A DNA stretch of 64,000 nt from Lepidurus packardi (Eukaryota > Arthropoda > Branchiopoda > Notostraca > Triopsidae): contig JAKZAN010000007.1 of NCBI GenBank assembly GCA_023053545.1, positions 9,796,001 to 9,860,000 of the forward strand. The letters are read 5' to 3'. The position numbers and the translations under genes are program-made. The notes below the pieces were generated by a model, which did no database searches, had not been told where the DNA came from, and saw nothing but the letters and a program-made list of their open reading frames with translations. Shown here one piece after another: positions 36,345 through 47,200 of this stretch. Numbering within the stretch: the stretch's first letter is position 1; the number at the start of each line of letters is the position of its first letter.

Positions 36345-38686
36345 CTCTGCCTCTGTGGCTACTTGAAAGTCGTGCACGTCAGCAGAGCTCGGAGGTTCGT
36401 TTGTTTGGGTCAGTTTTTCCATTTCTTCCTCCGCAGCTTCATTTCCCCAACTATTGCTATCAGCTATAACTGCCGAAGAAATAATCAGTGATGCCTCAGC
36501 AGGAAGAGTCACTTGAGAATCAATAGTGGGGCAACCTATAACTAGATTCTTTCCCGGTGCTTCTGCCTCACGGTTTGGGCTTTTTTCTAATTCTGGCCGT
36601 TTTTCGTCAACTTGAGAAAAATCCAAGATTAGTTTCTCTGATTGATTCGAAACCTGGTCCGCATATGAATGGCATGCAGAAGAGGTCCCCAGATCTATGG
36701 CGTTATGAGATGGAAGGCATTCTGACATTTCGTTTAGGTTTGTTATGCTTTCATCACTCGCGGTCGGAGTTGAAAGGCTAAGAGCTGAGAAATTTTCCGG
36801 CTGTTCGATTGATTGCGACGGAGAAGATATTGGATGTTGTTGATCTTGCTCATGTAGAACTGCACCTCCCTCTTCTTTTGAATTACATTTCTTTGGCGGG
36901 ATCGGGAGCAGCACCGGCTCCAGGTTCGCATCACTTTTTAAACTCGGCTCTTCCGCGGAGGCAACAAGGAGGGTATGCAGTTTGGACGGTGCTTCGTTTC
37001 TGATATTGATTTCTTCTCCAGCGCTGACAATAGGCACCGTTGTCTCGTCTGATGTGCCAACGATGTCGCTGATGAAAGGTAGGAGCGGACAGTCATCGGC
37101 CAGTAATCTCCAGTCCTCATCGTCATCATGGTCATTGTCAATGAGAGTGTCTTTTTCGTCTCCGTTGGGGCCTTCCCTTATCGAATCGAGTTCAGGTTGC
37201 GGATCTTGAAACACTGTTGCGATTTTAGCCTCGTCTGGAAAGGATTCCGCGATATCAGCCTTTATTTCTGCGCCCGGTACTTCCCCTCCACCTGCCAAGG
37301 GCGAGAACCCGAATTGCTTGCGAATCACGTTGAGTGGTAAACGCAAACTGATGACTACATCGTCGTCCCGGCGCTGTGAATGTGAACAAGCGTTATTTCT
37401 TCGCTGGCAAGAAAGGCCGGAAATACAGAAATACAGTAATAAAGCCGTGTCCAAACCTGAAAGAGCATCTCCCCTTCGAAATCCACGAGTCCATGCTTCC
37501 GTGCCCGCATGAGCAGTCCCACGCACTTATCCGATATAGAATTGTAAATCTGCAGAAAGAACCGAAAAATGATCTTGAAGAAATACCGGCTCTGGTGGTA
37601 TTTTGCAGCAATACTGGCCTTATAATGCCTGTCACACTTACATGGAATAAGCGGCCGAACGTTATGAAGGCAGTACCATCAGCCAAACGATGTCCGCAAT
37701 CGAATATTACTTCGCAGCATTCCCGTATTGCTATCTGGAGTTGTTTTTCTGCCTTTTTACCTCTTTCAGCCGTCTTGGACCCTTCCACTGGTCTGTTGGA
37801 AGGACAAACATAAGTGAGAGGTTTTTCGTATAAAATTCAATCTTGTTTGTCCTCGTTCCGTCAGGGACATTTCCATCAAAGTCATTACATTTACTCAACC
37901 TTTCACGTTAAGGATTTTTTTAACTCGAACGTATCATGCACCTAGTCGAGTCGAATCGAGTCGTGGGGAAAAACTAAAGAAGGAAGTTGAAACATGGATT
38001 TTTTTTGGTATGTGCATGCTATTGTCATGTAAAAACCGTAGGAAAAGACCGAGAAGTATAAAAAATGAAAAGTAAAAGCAGCTTTAGGGCGAGGAGGAGG
38101 GTTGGGAAAATAAATCCCTTTTCCCAATTTCCTTTCGGAATTTTAGAGCCATTTCCTGGGTCGGCATTTCTTCCGCGGGCAAATATTTAACCAAAATATC
38201 TATTGTGGAGAAGATGAGGGGGGTAAGGTAAGCAAGCCCTGGGGAGGTTCGAAAAAAGGTGGAAGTCAGCGGAGGTGATTGCAATCAGATCAATTCACGC
38301 GGCGGCAGATTTGGTTTCCTTTGAAGTAATCAGTGCACAATTCTGTCGACTGCCACATTGCTGCATAGCTAGAAACCATTCGCGGAGTCTCGTGGTGCTG
38401 CGGCTTCGTATAAACAAACCGAAGTTCAAGGGGATCAAGTGGAAAGGGCGTAAAAGACGGCGTACCAGAAAGCCAACATTGCAGAAATAAATTAGAAATA
38501 TTGCTTTAGACGTGTTCACCTGCCGTAATTGCTGTCATCACGACTCAATCTGCGACGTGGACACGCGGCTGCCCCCCATTCTGAGAAGGGATTCTCTAGC
38601 TGCTTTTCCTGGTGTTCGGCGGCCTTCTTGTTGAAGAGAGAGACTTTGTCATTGAGCCCCGCGTGGAGTTTGAAATTTAAGGGCAT
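36345..38686 (-). CDS. Costars-domain (ABRA-like) actin-binding protein with acidic extension
   Basis: Visible exons: 38686-38520, 37792-37642, 37549-37457 and 37373-36345, all GT-AG and in frame (480 residues). The start Met (38686) follows a strong polypyrimidine acceptor at about 38709, so a 5' exon exists further right. Residues 1-56 hold KAAEHQEKQLENPFSEW and YGR. Residues 57-142 form the costars domain: EGSKTAERGKKAEKQ, DGTAFITFGRLFHIYNSIS, GLLMRARKHGLVDFEGEMLF, then RRDDDVVISL. Costars proteins such as vertebrate ABRA/STARS bind actin and promote Rho-SRF signalling in muscle. ABRA normally ends just after this motif; here about 340 acidic, Ser-rich, probably disordered residues follow, with DHDDDEDW near 215. 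The exon ends at GAG|GTAAGG, so another exon to the left is likely but was not found. Without that splice, a stop at 36282 would give 500 residues. An octamer lies inside this exon at about 37265. Confidence 0.82.
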
Positions 38687-41419
38687 TTCTGCTAGCCTGA
38701 TTTCTTGAGGGAAAGAAAAAAAACACGGAAACACCACCTTCGCACTACACTGGCTTCGATATCCTCCACATAAATGAGGCTAAAGGAGCCAGCCTCTATA
38801 GATTCACATATAGACGGTTGTGCCAACATCATGGTCGGGAACCTATCGGCCAGAAGTGACGTCATAGCACGGGGCGTCCCACCACCTTCCCTCAGAAATA
38901 GAATCTGAAATATGTGCTGCAGGCCAACAAGCCCAACCTAATGTTCCCATTCTCCTTATGGTTGTGTATAGCAGCCGAGGAATGTGCCACTACGTCGTCA
39001 ACTTTGTCATGTTTTTCGTGGCAGCTTTTGGTTTCGTAACAGGAAATAAGCCAGAAATATTTCTGCAGTAATTTCTGTCGTAGCTTTTCTCATTGTTGGC
39101 TCGTTTCATTTCTCTGATTTATTTCCTAATTAAATATCTACATTTCCACGGAAGGTCGGGTCGAGTCGAAGATATAGTATATTTCTTCACGCTCATTCAT
39201 GATTTCTGACACAGAGATAACCAATAGTGACTTTAAGGGAAACAATAACAGAGATCAAGGGGGATTTTCCTTGAACTCAACTCGAGTCGATAGGTTCATG
39301 GTACTCTAGCTATCTTTAAATTTTGGACGTTGTTTTTCTCCGATATTACTGCAAACCGATCTGTCGAGGGTTATAATTAAGATTCCGGCATCTGGGTGCG
39401 TAGGAATGCTGATGACGTCCGTTGGGAGGCCCCGAATTCTCTTTGCTCACCTGATCACGACGACACCAAGACCTTTGGGTAGCAGAACTATTTAGTAATG
39501 GGTCAATTAAAATTTCTTTCGCGCGTTGGGTCTATGGAACGTTATCTGTGGTAAAGGCTAGGTTGTTGAGATAGACGGAAAATAAAAAAAAAAAATTACG
39601 ACGCCCATGTATGGTTTAGTTTGGTTCGACCTTAACACGAGGCGTGCCTGGCAGGCATTTCTAAAATTAAACGAGACCTTGAGGGGTTAAGGACGTAAAC
39701 ATTCAAAGTTTTCGTTCGACCAGGCGGTAAAAGATCCATATTCAGCTAAGTTGGGACTTTCTATTAAGGGCGGATAAGTTTGTTGGGGACTTCATTGCAA
39801 GAGGGACGCCAACAGAATGCTAATATCGTGATTACATGCATAGAAATCATGATATTACTGTAACTACTGCTAGTCCAACTACCTACAGCAACGCTGTTCC
39901 CAAGGCTTTCAAGGTTCGCAACGCAAGCGATCAGAGATATTAAAAGTAATATTTTGTTTGCATTATTTCTTGGAAGCCGGGAAGGAAAGTATATCTGTTT
40001 GAATCGATTATTTCTGCGCCGTTTATTCACAGCTTTTGCAAATGTGCAAAATTATGGCTTGAATTGTATCGTTTTTTCTTAAAGCCACAAATGTAATTAT
40101 AAAATTACTGCAGTAATAATTCAATGTCTGTGGTAGTAATTACATTTCTTCGCATTTCTTCAGCAGGCATAATTGCGGAACTTCCTCCTGGGGGATTTTC
40201 TTAAATTGAATTTAAGGTTCTTTACGATGCGGTGAGTTAAAAAAATCGCTGCAGTAATCATACGAATTTTGCATAATTTCTTAATTTTTCTTGGGAAGCT
40301 TTGCAATACTATTTGGATATTATTATTCTAAGCTTCGCGTGTGCTTGCGGTTGATTAATAAGCTTGCTAAAAAGGTTACGGGTTACTGCACTAATAATTC
40401 AACGTACTCCATGGTCTGTTCTTAGCCCCTTTACGTAAATATTCACAAAATGCCAATTATTTAAGCCTTAAAAAAGCGGATAAATCAAAATAAATAATTT
40501 AGAAAAATTTATTAATTTTATTAATTTAATTTCTTAATTTTAGTAATTATTAATTTAGTAATTAGAAAACTTTAGTCATTTCTTTTGAGGTAGTTTTGGA
40601 GCTTAAGCATACGTTATTGTTGTATGCTTCAAGAAGGTTACTTAGGGTGTTCATAAAAAAAATCTGCAGTAATTCCATTTCTGCGTGATTCCTGCTACGC
40701 CATCTGTGTTGCTTCCCCCCGTACTTGAAAAGCGTAGATTTTCAGAGTGATGCTGTACGGTGTGGTGTGTCCATATATTTCTTCGGGGAGGTACGTTTCC
40801 TGTGCAGAGGAAGCCAGCGTTGCCAATAATAGCCTTCTAACGCTTGCCAGTCTCATAAAGAAAAGAAATATCCTAGCCTCCGTTTAGAAAAACAAGGCCC
40901 CTGCTTCAAGCTTCGCCTTTTCTTAACATCGTCCGGGAAGCATATTGAGGTCGACAGTCTCCCGGAACTCTTCCTGTGTGTGGACTAGTTGATTTTCGCA
41001 GTTTTGTAAAACACTTCTGAAAAAAACGTGAACACTTTTTCGCTGGACCGAAAACTTTTGCTCAACACTTCCTACTGTCCCCTTGTGTCGTGATTAACCC
41101 CGCATCACATTGAGGTAAAAGTGCTGCGTCCTAAAAAAAAAATTCCCAACTCTCCTCCAAACTTGCCAAAAGAAATTTCAAAAATTCTTTCGCCTTAACA
41201 AAATCTAGCAACATTTCCCTTGTGCGTTACCTTACCCTTTTTCTCCCAAACTATTTCCCCTGATTTTTTAGACAGTTTTAAAACCCAAGTTTAGTCTAAC
41301 TTCCCCCACATTGTGGGATGATGCGGATTGAACAACTTCTCGAAGAACTTATTTATAGTCGCTGTAACAATAGGATCTTTTGACTCGTCAAGCTTGACTG
41401 TATTTTGAAATCTTTCCAG

Positions 41420-41579
41420 ATAAGAGGATTCTCATTCGACTGTGGTGCTGCAGGGGTAGGGGGATCTAGGGGTTCATACGACCCTTACAGGATCACCCCT
41501 GCCCCTTGGAAAACCTTTGATAGGCAATTTGCTGAACTCTACAGAACTTTGAACTTTACCTGGTGCATACGTACAGTAC
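41420..41579 (+). other. Exon-like segment of unknown gene
   Basis: A 160-base stretch lies between a good acceptor (CTTTCCAG at 41412-41419) and a good donor (CAGTAC|GTAAGT at 41580). It is open throughout in one frame, which includes TPAPWKTFDRQFAELYRTLN. Base composition is richer in GC than the flanks and octamers are absent. I do not recognise the peptide. It could be a coding exon of a small unrecognised gene, a 5' exon of thin, or chance. Confidence 0.25.
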
Positions 41580-42166
41580 GTAAGTTTCTTTTCTACATTT
41601 CTTCCCCTCAAAGAAATTATATTGCCCCACCTTCTTCTTTACCAACGCATAAAAGGACAGTGTTCTGTTGTGCTGTGTTATGTTAAAGCATGGGTAATGA
41701 AGCATTAACGGGTGTCCCTCAGCGCTCTCTAGCGTCCTGTACTGTACAACACTGAATACGTAGAAGGCTCGCGAAGGGAGGCCTTAAAATACATTGACGG
41801 GAGACCCTCCGCGGTCCATTTATAGCCAGCGGTTAAGAGCGGCACGACAACGAAATTCGTTTTCGTCCCACACGGGTATGATGTGTCCCGTTTCCCGTCC
41901 TTTTCGCCGTTCCCATAACAGGGTAACGCACAACACCGAAAAAGCAAAGGCGCCGAAGGGGAGTAGAGAAAGAGAAAGAGAGGTGGTAAAACGAAACGGT
42001 TTGCAAAAGGCCTTAGAGGGGGGTAGGGCAAGAATGAGGAACCTTTTTCAATGTGTGCAAGATTACAGAGGGATCACTTGTCTAGACAAGAAGGATTCAG
42101 TTCCGCATTGGCCGTGGTCCGTGTGGATCCGCGGGTAGTTTCGAACGTGGTGCTAACGGTTTTGTA

Positions 42167-42226
42167 GAAGGGAAAACGGGTACATTTCAGTGTTGAGAAG
42201 GGAAAACGTGTAAATTTCAGTGTTGA
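42167..42226. repeat. 30-bp tandem duplication
   Basis: GAAGGGAAAACG followed by TGTTGA-terminated sequence is repeated exactly twice (42167-42196 and 42197-42226) with two substitutions. Confidence 0.8.
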
Positions 42227-42630
42227 GAAGGTTTGCTTTCATTGCTTACAGAGGCCCCTTGCACGGCGAATTTTTGACAAATAGTTCAGGTAAATAACAA
42301 ACAAGCGGATCGTAGGATCATTTGTCGACTCTCAAACACGTACCTGACGTACTTTTCTGCTGTGGATCTAGCGAGAGAAGTGTCCAAGAGAGGGAGAAGA
42401 GTTTCTTAAGAAGGTAAAAGACATAATTTAAACTTTGTAGCTAGCTAAGAAGACGTTGAAGGGAAGTTAGGAACTTTAGGAGAGACCTTGTTTTCAAGTA
42501 CTTGTTTTGTTTGTTTAAGGGAAAATGTGTTGAACGCATTTTGTGAATCCCTTGTGTTTGAACTGACAACACGATTTTACACGTGTCGATCGGAAAACGT
42601 CGTCTTTTTGTGTGTCTTCAGTTGGGAAGT

Positions 42631-42638
42631 TATAAAAG
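42631..42638 (+). promoter_or_regulatory. Possible TATA box upstream of thin
   Basis: TATAAAAG at 1.6 kb upstream of the thin start codon, on the same strand. If used, it would require a spliced 5' UTR or a long leader. No transcript evidence is available from sequence alone. Confidence 0.25.
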
Positions 42639-44245
42639 CTTCGGAACAAGAGACAGGATAAAACGACAGAGACTACTTTCAGAGTTTTAAGCATATGTTG
42701 TCAAACTACGGGACACTAATCTGACAGTAGGACGAATGGAAACGTAATGAAAGAGGTGTTCTATAATAATGACGTACGTCTTACGCAGTAATACGCGCAG
42801 TAATACTGGACTAAGCCGGTCTCGTTCTTCGTCCCGTAATCTTAAAAGATGGAATGAATTATAGAAATAGAGTATGTTTGGATCCTATTGGTGTTTAAGC
42901 TTTCTGAAAGTTAATTATTGAACGATTTAATCTTAAAGCATCTTCAATTTGAGGAACTTTTGACATTTTAATTCTTACTAACTTGGAATATTTCTGAAAT
43001 TTCTAACGAAGTTAATTGGATAGGCTACTGCGAAATTAATATTAAGTAAATTCACCTGAAGTTAAAGAAATTTAATTATGATCGTTAAGGTGAATGGAGG
43101 ATATTTTGTTGTCATCAATAACTTTGAATTATGGTCACCTGTAAAGTTACCATAAGTATTGAGATATGGAATGCTAAAATGTAATAAATATAGCCATATT
43201 AAAACACATGCTAGCCTTAAAGATATTTGGCTCCCGTATGTAGGGTATTACTACCAAGGAGCTACGGGAGCAACGCCGTGCTTTGCATGGGCGTATAGCA
43301 ACGCGCATTGCTACTGCGCATAAAATGGCAAGCAGGGTAACTTGATAACCACGCATTCCATACGCATGGAGTTTTTCGTAATACACTAACGTACTATGTA
43401 GGATGCAGCAGTTTTCATATTCTCAGTTTGGCTTTTTTTTGAAAAATTGAGAAAAATTAAGATGAAAAATGAAAGATGAAAAATTAATTTGCAAATTTCG
43501 AATTAGTGGAGGCCTAAAAAAGAAAAAGAAAACTGCCTTGCCCTCCGTGTTAACAATACCTATATTACTGTTAAGAAGTTTTGCAATACTTAGTTTCAAG
43601 AATTACTGAACAATTACTGAAAAATTGCTGCAGTTATCAATAAAAGTAACCTTTGAATTAATTATAGGACACTAAAAGCTTGTTAGAATGTTAAACCCAT
43701 TTAGTTTGGACGTATTATCACGCTTTTCAACACGCGTAAGTTAATTTCCTTTTGCTTGGCAGAAATAGGAACAGTAAATTGGACTCATTTGGGGTTCTTT
43801 CTTTTAGACAGATTTGGAACTGCTTGTACATATGACCTAGTTTTTATTGTTAGTTTAACCGTTGAAAACTCTTTTGAACAGCTCAGAATGCTGTAGGCTA
43901 TGAACAGACGGACTATAGTTCTAAGACGGGGGTTGCGCTATTCTTAGCCTCTTCTGGATGCGTCCTCTTTGACGTCAGAACAACCCAGCTAAACGTTAAA
44001 AAATATCGACACCATGAGCTGGCAACGAAGTGTGACTTCAGCGCGTTGCTACGTTTTCATAGCCAGTTTGTTTTCTAAACCTAATTAGCCCTTCTAGAGG
44101 CACTAATGAAGACCTAGGAAGAATCCTAAAGTTTAAAAAAGTTACTTTAAACTCTTACGAGTGTCTTTTCACAGCGTTCAATCTTGTCCTTTTCGCAGAT
44201 TGTTGAAAATTGACATTTTTTCTTCGCTAAAGCAACAGCGCCACC

Positions 44246-47200
44246 ATGGAGCAGTTTGACCAACTACTAACCTGCGCCATTTGCCTTGATCGGTACCGGA
44301 ACCCGAAACTCTTACCATGTCAGCATTCATTTTGCATGGAGCCGTGTATGGAAGGTCTCATCAACTACGTCACGAGACAAGTAAGGGTGTTTCCAAATTT
44401 CTGCAGAAATTCCAACGCTTGTTTACTCACCTCTGATCTGTCTGTTGTTGTTCGTCTTCCTCTTTCACCTCTATGGCGGGTGTTCAGGTAAAGTGTCCAG
44501 AATGTCGAGCGGAACATCGCATTCCGTACCAGGGAATCCAGCAATACCCCACCAATGTGACATTGCAGAGATTTCTCGAGTTGCACATCGAAATTACTGG
44601 CGAACTACCCGATCCTACAAGTGGACAGGTAAGTGAGCGACTGTTTGGGGGAAAGATTCAAGTGGAGGAGGTTTCGTATTTAATAAAATGAAAATGTTGG
44701 AAATCTTTGGCTGGCATAGACGATGGAGCGATGCGGGGTGTGTTCCGAGAAAAATTACTGCACTAACTGCAGTCACTGCGACAAGAAAGTATGCGCTGAA
44801 TGTAAGGAATCCCATTTGGAGATTATCAAGCGCGAAATTGCTCGAGTAAATAACCAGATCCGTCGCAGCATCCACCGAGTGCAGGATGCGCTGAGCATTG
44901 TTGAGAAGAACTCAACCTATCTGCAGCAGAACTGCGCCAGCGTCACGGATGAGATTGACGAGGTGTACCGTCGGCTCTCCAAAGCCCTCAAAGATAGGAC
45001 AGATTACCTGAAAGGGGAGGTAGAGATGTACTTAGCGAAGGAGATGAGTAATTTGACGACGCTGAGGGAGAATTTGGAGCAAGAAGTTAGTAATTTCTCT
45101 AGCAATGCCGACTTTGCCGATAAACACATGGCTGAAAGCAGCAATTGGGAAGATAACGAACTCATGGATGCTAAAGATATCTTGCTGAAAACCATGGAGT
45201 TTATTCGTAACTTTGACTGCGAACCGGGCGATTACAACCGCCGAGTCCGCTTTAACATGTCCCAGGATTCGCATCAGTTGGCATTGTCCGTAGGCGGGTT
45301 CGGGGAGTTGACCATTAACGCGTCGAGCTCATTCGGGTCGCAGCCTCAACCGCCGACGGTAAGCTCTGTGCCCGGCTTGATGCGGAGCAAGAGCGACCAT
45401 CGCGTAGCAGCCCAGTTCCGACAGGCTGAGGAGCGGTACCTTTCCTCCTGCGGCTCGGACACGAATGAAGGTAGGACATCGCCCTTGTCCTCTCGGCGCT
45501 ACTTCGGTGACACCCGAACGCCGAGTTCGGCTGTCACCAGAGACCGTTATGGGTCTCGCAGGGGTGGCGATGATTACGACCTGGAAAGTTCGGGCTTTGA
45601 TCTGCCTTCGGATAGTAGGAAATCGCGGTTCCGTTCACGTTTCATGCGGAACTTGGATGCTGGGGACTCGGATAACGAGCCGAGTGGAAGGTCTGTTAGG
45701 TTCAATGAACAGGGCACTCCGCCGCCTGACAAGCGGAAAGAAAGGGAAAGGGTCTTGGACACGGAAGATGTTACCCGTGGGCCACTTAGTGGCGTAACTC
45801 GCTTCTTGGACTCTCCCAGAGTCTTAAAACGACTCCAAGAGATGGAGAATAAAGACAAACGGAAAGAAACCAAACCTGTGGTCCCGCCTCCTGTTCCTAA
45901 ACCCCAACCATTGCAGCAGCCACCTCTTTCTACCACTACCGCGGCTCGACGCGCCAATCGGCAAGTCAGCGAAGAGGACGAGATTGCAAAGATCAAGAAA
46001 CAGAACAAAAGTGATGAAGCCACCACTGGCGCTGCAGCAGCAGCCTCTAAGACTGCTACCACACCCACTACCGAGAAAACTCGTAAAAGTAGTGGACAGG
46101 CAACGACGCCGGAAGAAAGGAGTCACCCACTGAGCCCTACGTCGGCCGACAGACCCAAATTCCCTTCGTCTTCGGATAAAACCAGTGTTTCTCGAACGAC
46201 GTCTTCTTCTTCGGAGCGGAAAGAGGAACAACCCTATGAGGATCCTAACCGGAGAAGACCCGGGTATCTTCGAAGTCAAAGCGACCGGCACGGGGAAGTT
46301 CCACCGTCACCGAAGACCTCTACGGTCTCTCTACCCGCTTTAGAAACTCTGGTCGAGCAATCTGCCGCAGCAGCCAATTCCAAGAAGACGTACACTCGAA
46401 CTTCTTCCAGTAGCTCACTCAACCAAGATGACTCGGACCAGGCGTCCAAGTCGTCAAAGATTGGGAAGCTGCCGCCAGAGCGGCTTAAAACTAGGTCACC
46501 CAGCACGGAGAGCAGTAGTTCAAACGCCTCTTCGACTCGTTCGTCGCCAGCTCGCACGGGCGCTGCCTTTAGCACGGAAGAACTCAAATCTCGCTACGCT
46601 CCTCCGACAGCAGTCAGCAGCGTACCAAGTACTGTCGATCCGCCCCGAAACCGTTACGCTCGGTCAAGTCTGGGCGAAACTTCCACTACTTCTAGCTCTA
46701 CCACCCCAAGTGCTGTTAGTCAAAGTACTTCCCAACCAACTCCCCGGTTCCAGAGCCGTTTTTTAGGCCGGGCCGGCACTCCTTCAGCAGAGGTCTCGAA
46801 GGTATCCGAGAGTAGTTCGGGCTCCACTTCCGAGTCGGAAAGTGAATCTGAAGAGGATGACGATGAAACAGGCGTCACCCCAAAGGTTCCCGTTCCAGAA
46901 GTGCCCGGTAGAACGAAAGATAGAGAATTAGCTCGGACCGATATTGGGCCATTGCTGGCCAGGAGTGCTCAGGCACGGGATTCCTGTAGCAGTAAGGACA
47001 AAGAACCCACCCCTACTTCTTCCTCTGCCTATAGCCGAACCAAACCTTCCACCCAAGCAACGACCCCTACCACAGCCTACGGCAGCCGTCTTGCGGCCGC
47101 CGACACCCCGTCGCGTTACGGCGCCGACAGCAGCTCATCGACGGCGGCCAGTCTAGCACGCAGTAGGACGGGGTCGTCTTTATCCCGAGAAGACGCGGAA

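Larger units (their letters stand above)
38710..44245. other. DNA between the divergent costars and thin genes
   Basis: It should hold the 5' exons and promoters of both genes, which are transcribed away from each other. Octamers are common to about 40.7 kb and thin out afterwards. I can point to one TATA-like box at 42631, one exon-like segment at 41420-41579 and a 30-bp duplication at 42167. Nothing else is supported. Confidence 0.5.
8426..44410. repeat. 36-kb domain of dispersed ATTWCTGC octamers
   Basis: Exact copies of ATTTCTGC, ATTACTGC and their reverse complements GCAGAAAT and GCAGTAAT occur about 120 times by manual count, roughly one per 300 bases, in both orientations. Chance expectation at equal base use is about 2. 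The rest of the window (about 28 kb) has about 3: near 592, 44751 (inside a thin exon) and 49050. One-base variants such as AGTACTGC, TTTACTGC and ATTTCTTC are also frequent. The sites fill introns and intergenic DNA, and the large coding exon of the 5-HT1 gene (10641-11796) has none. Six places show two octamers fused head to head around CTGCAG: 17948, 22502, 24701, 39059, 40104 and 44397. Function unknown. Confidence 0.85.

Noticed and set aside
37376..37813. 145-codon + strand open frame over the costars gene
   Set aside because: It is antisense to three costars exons with conserved sequence and valid splice sites; the + frame has no recognisable content.
44488..44496. Recursive-splice-like CAG|GTAAAG at the start of thin exon 2
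   Set aside because: The GTAAAG encodes Val-Lys of the conserved VKCPEC of the RING, so it is coding, not a ratchet site.
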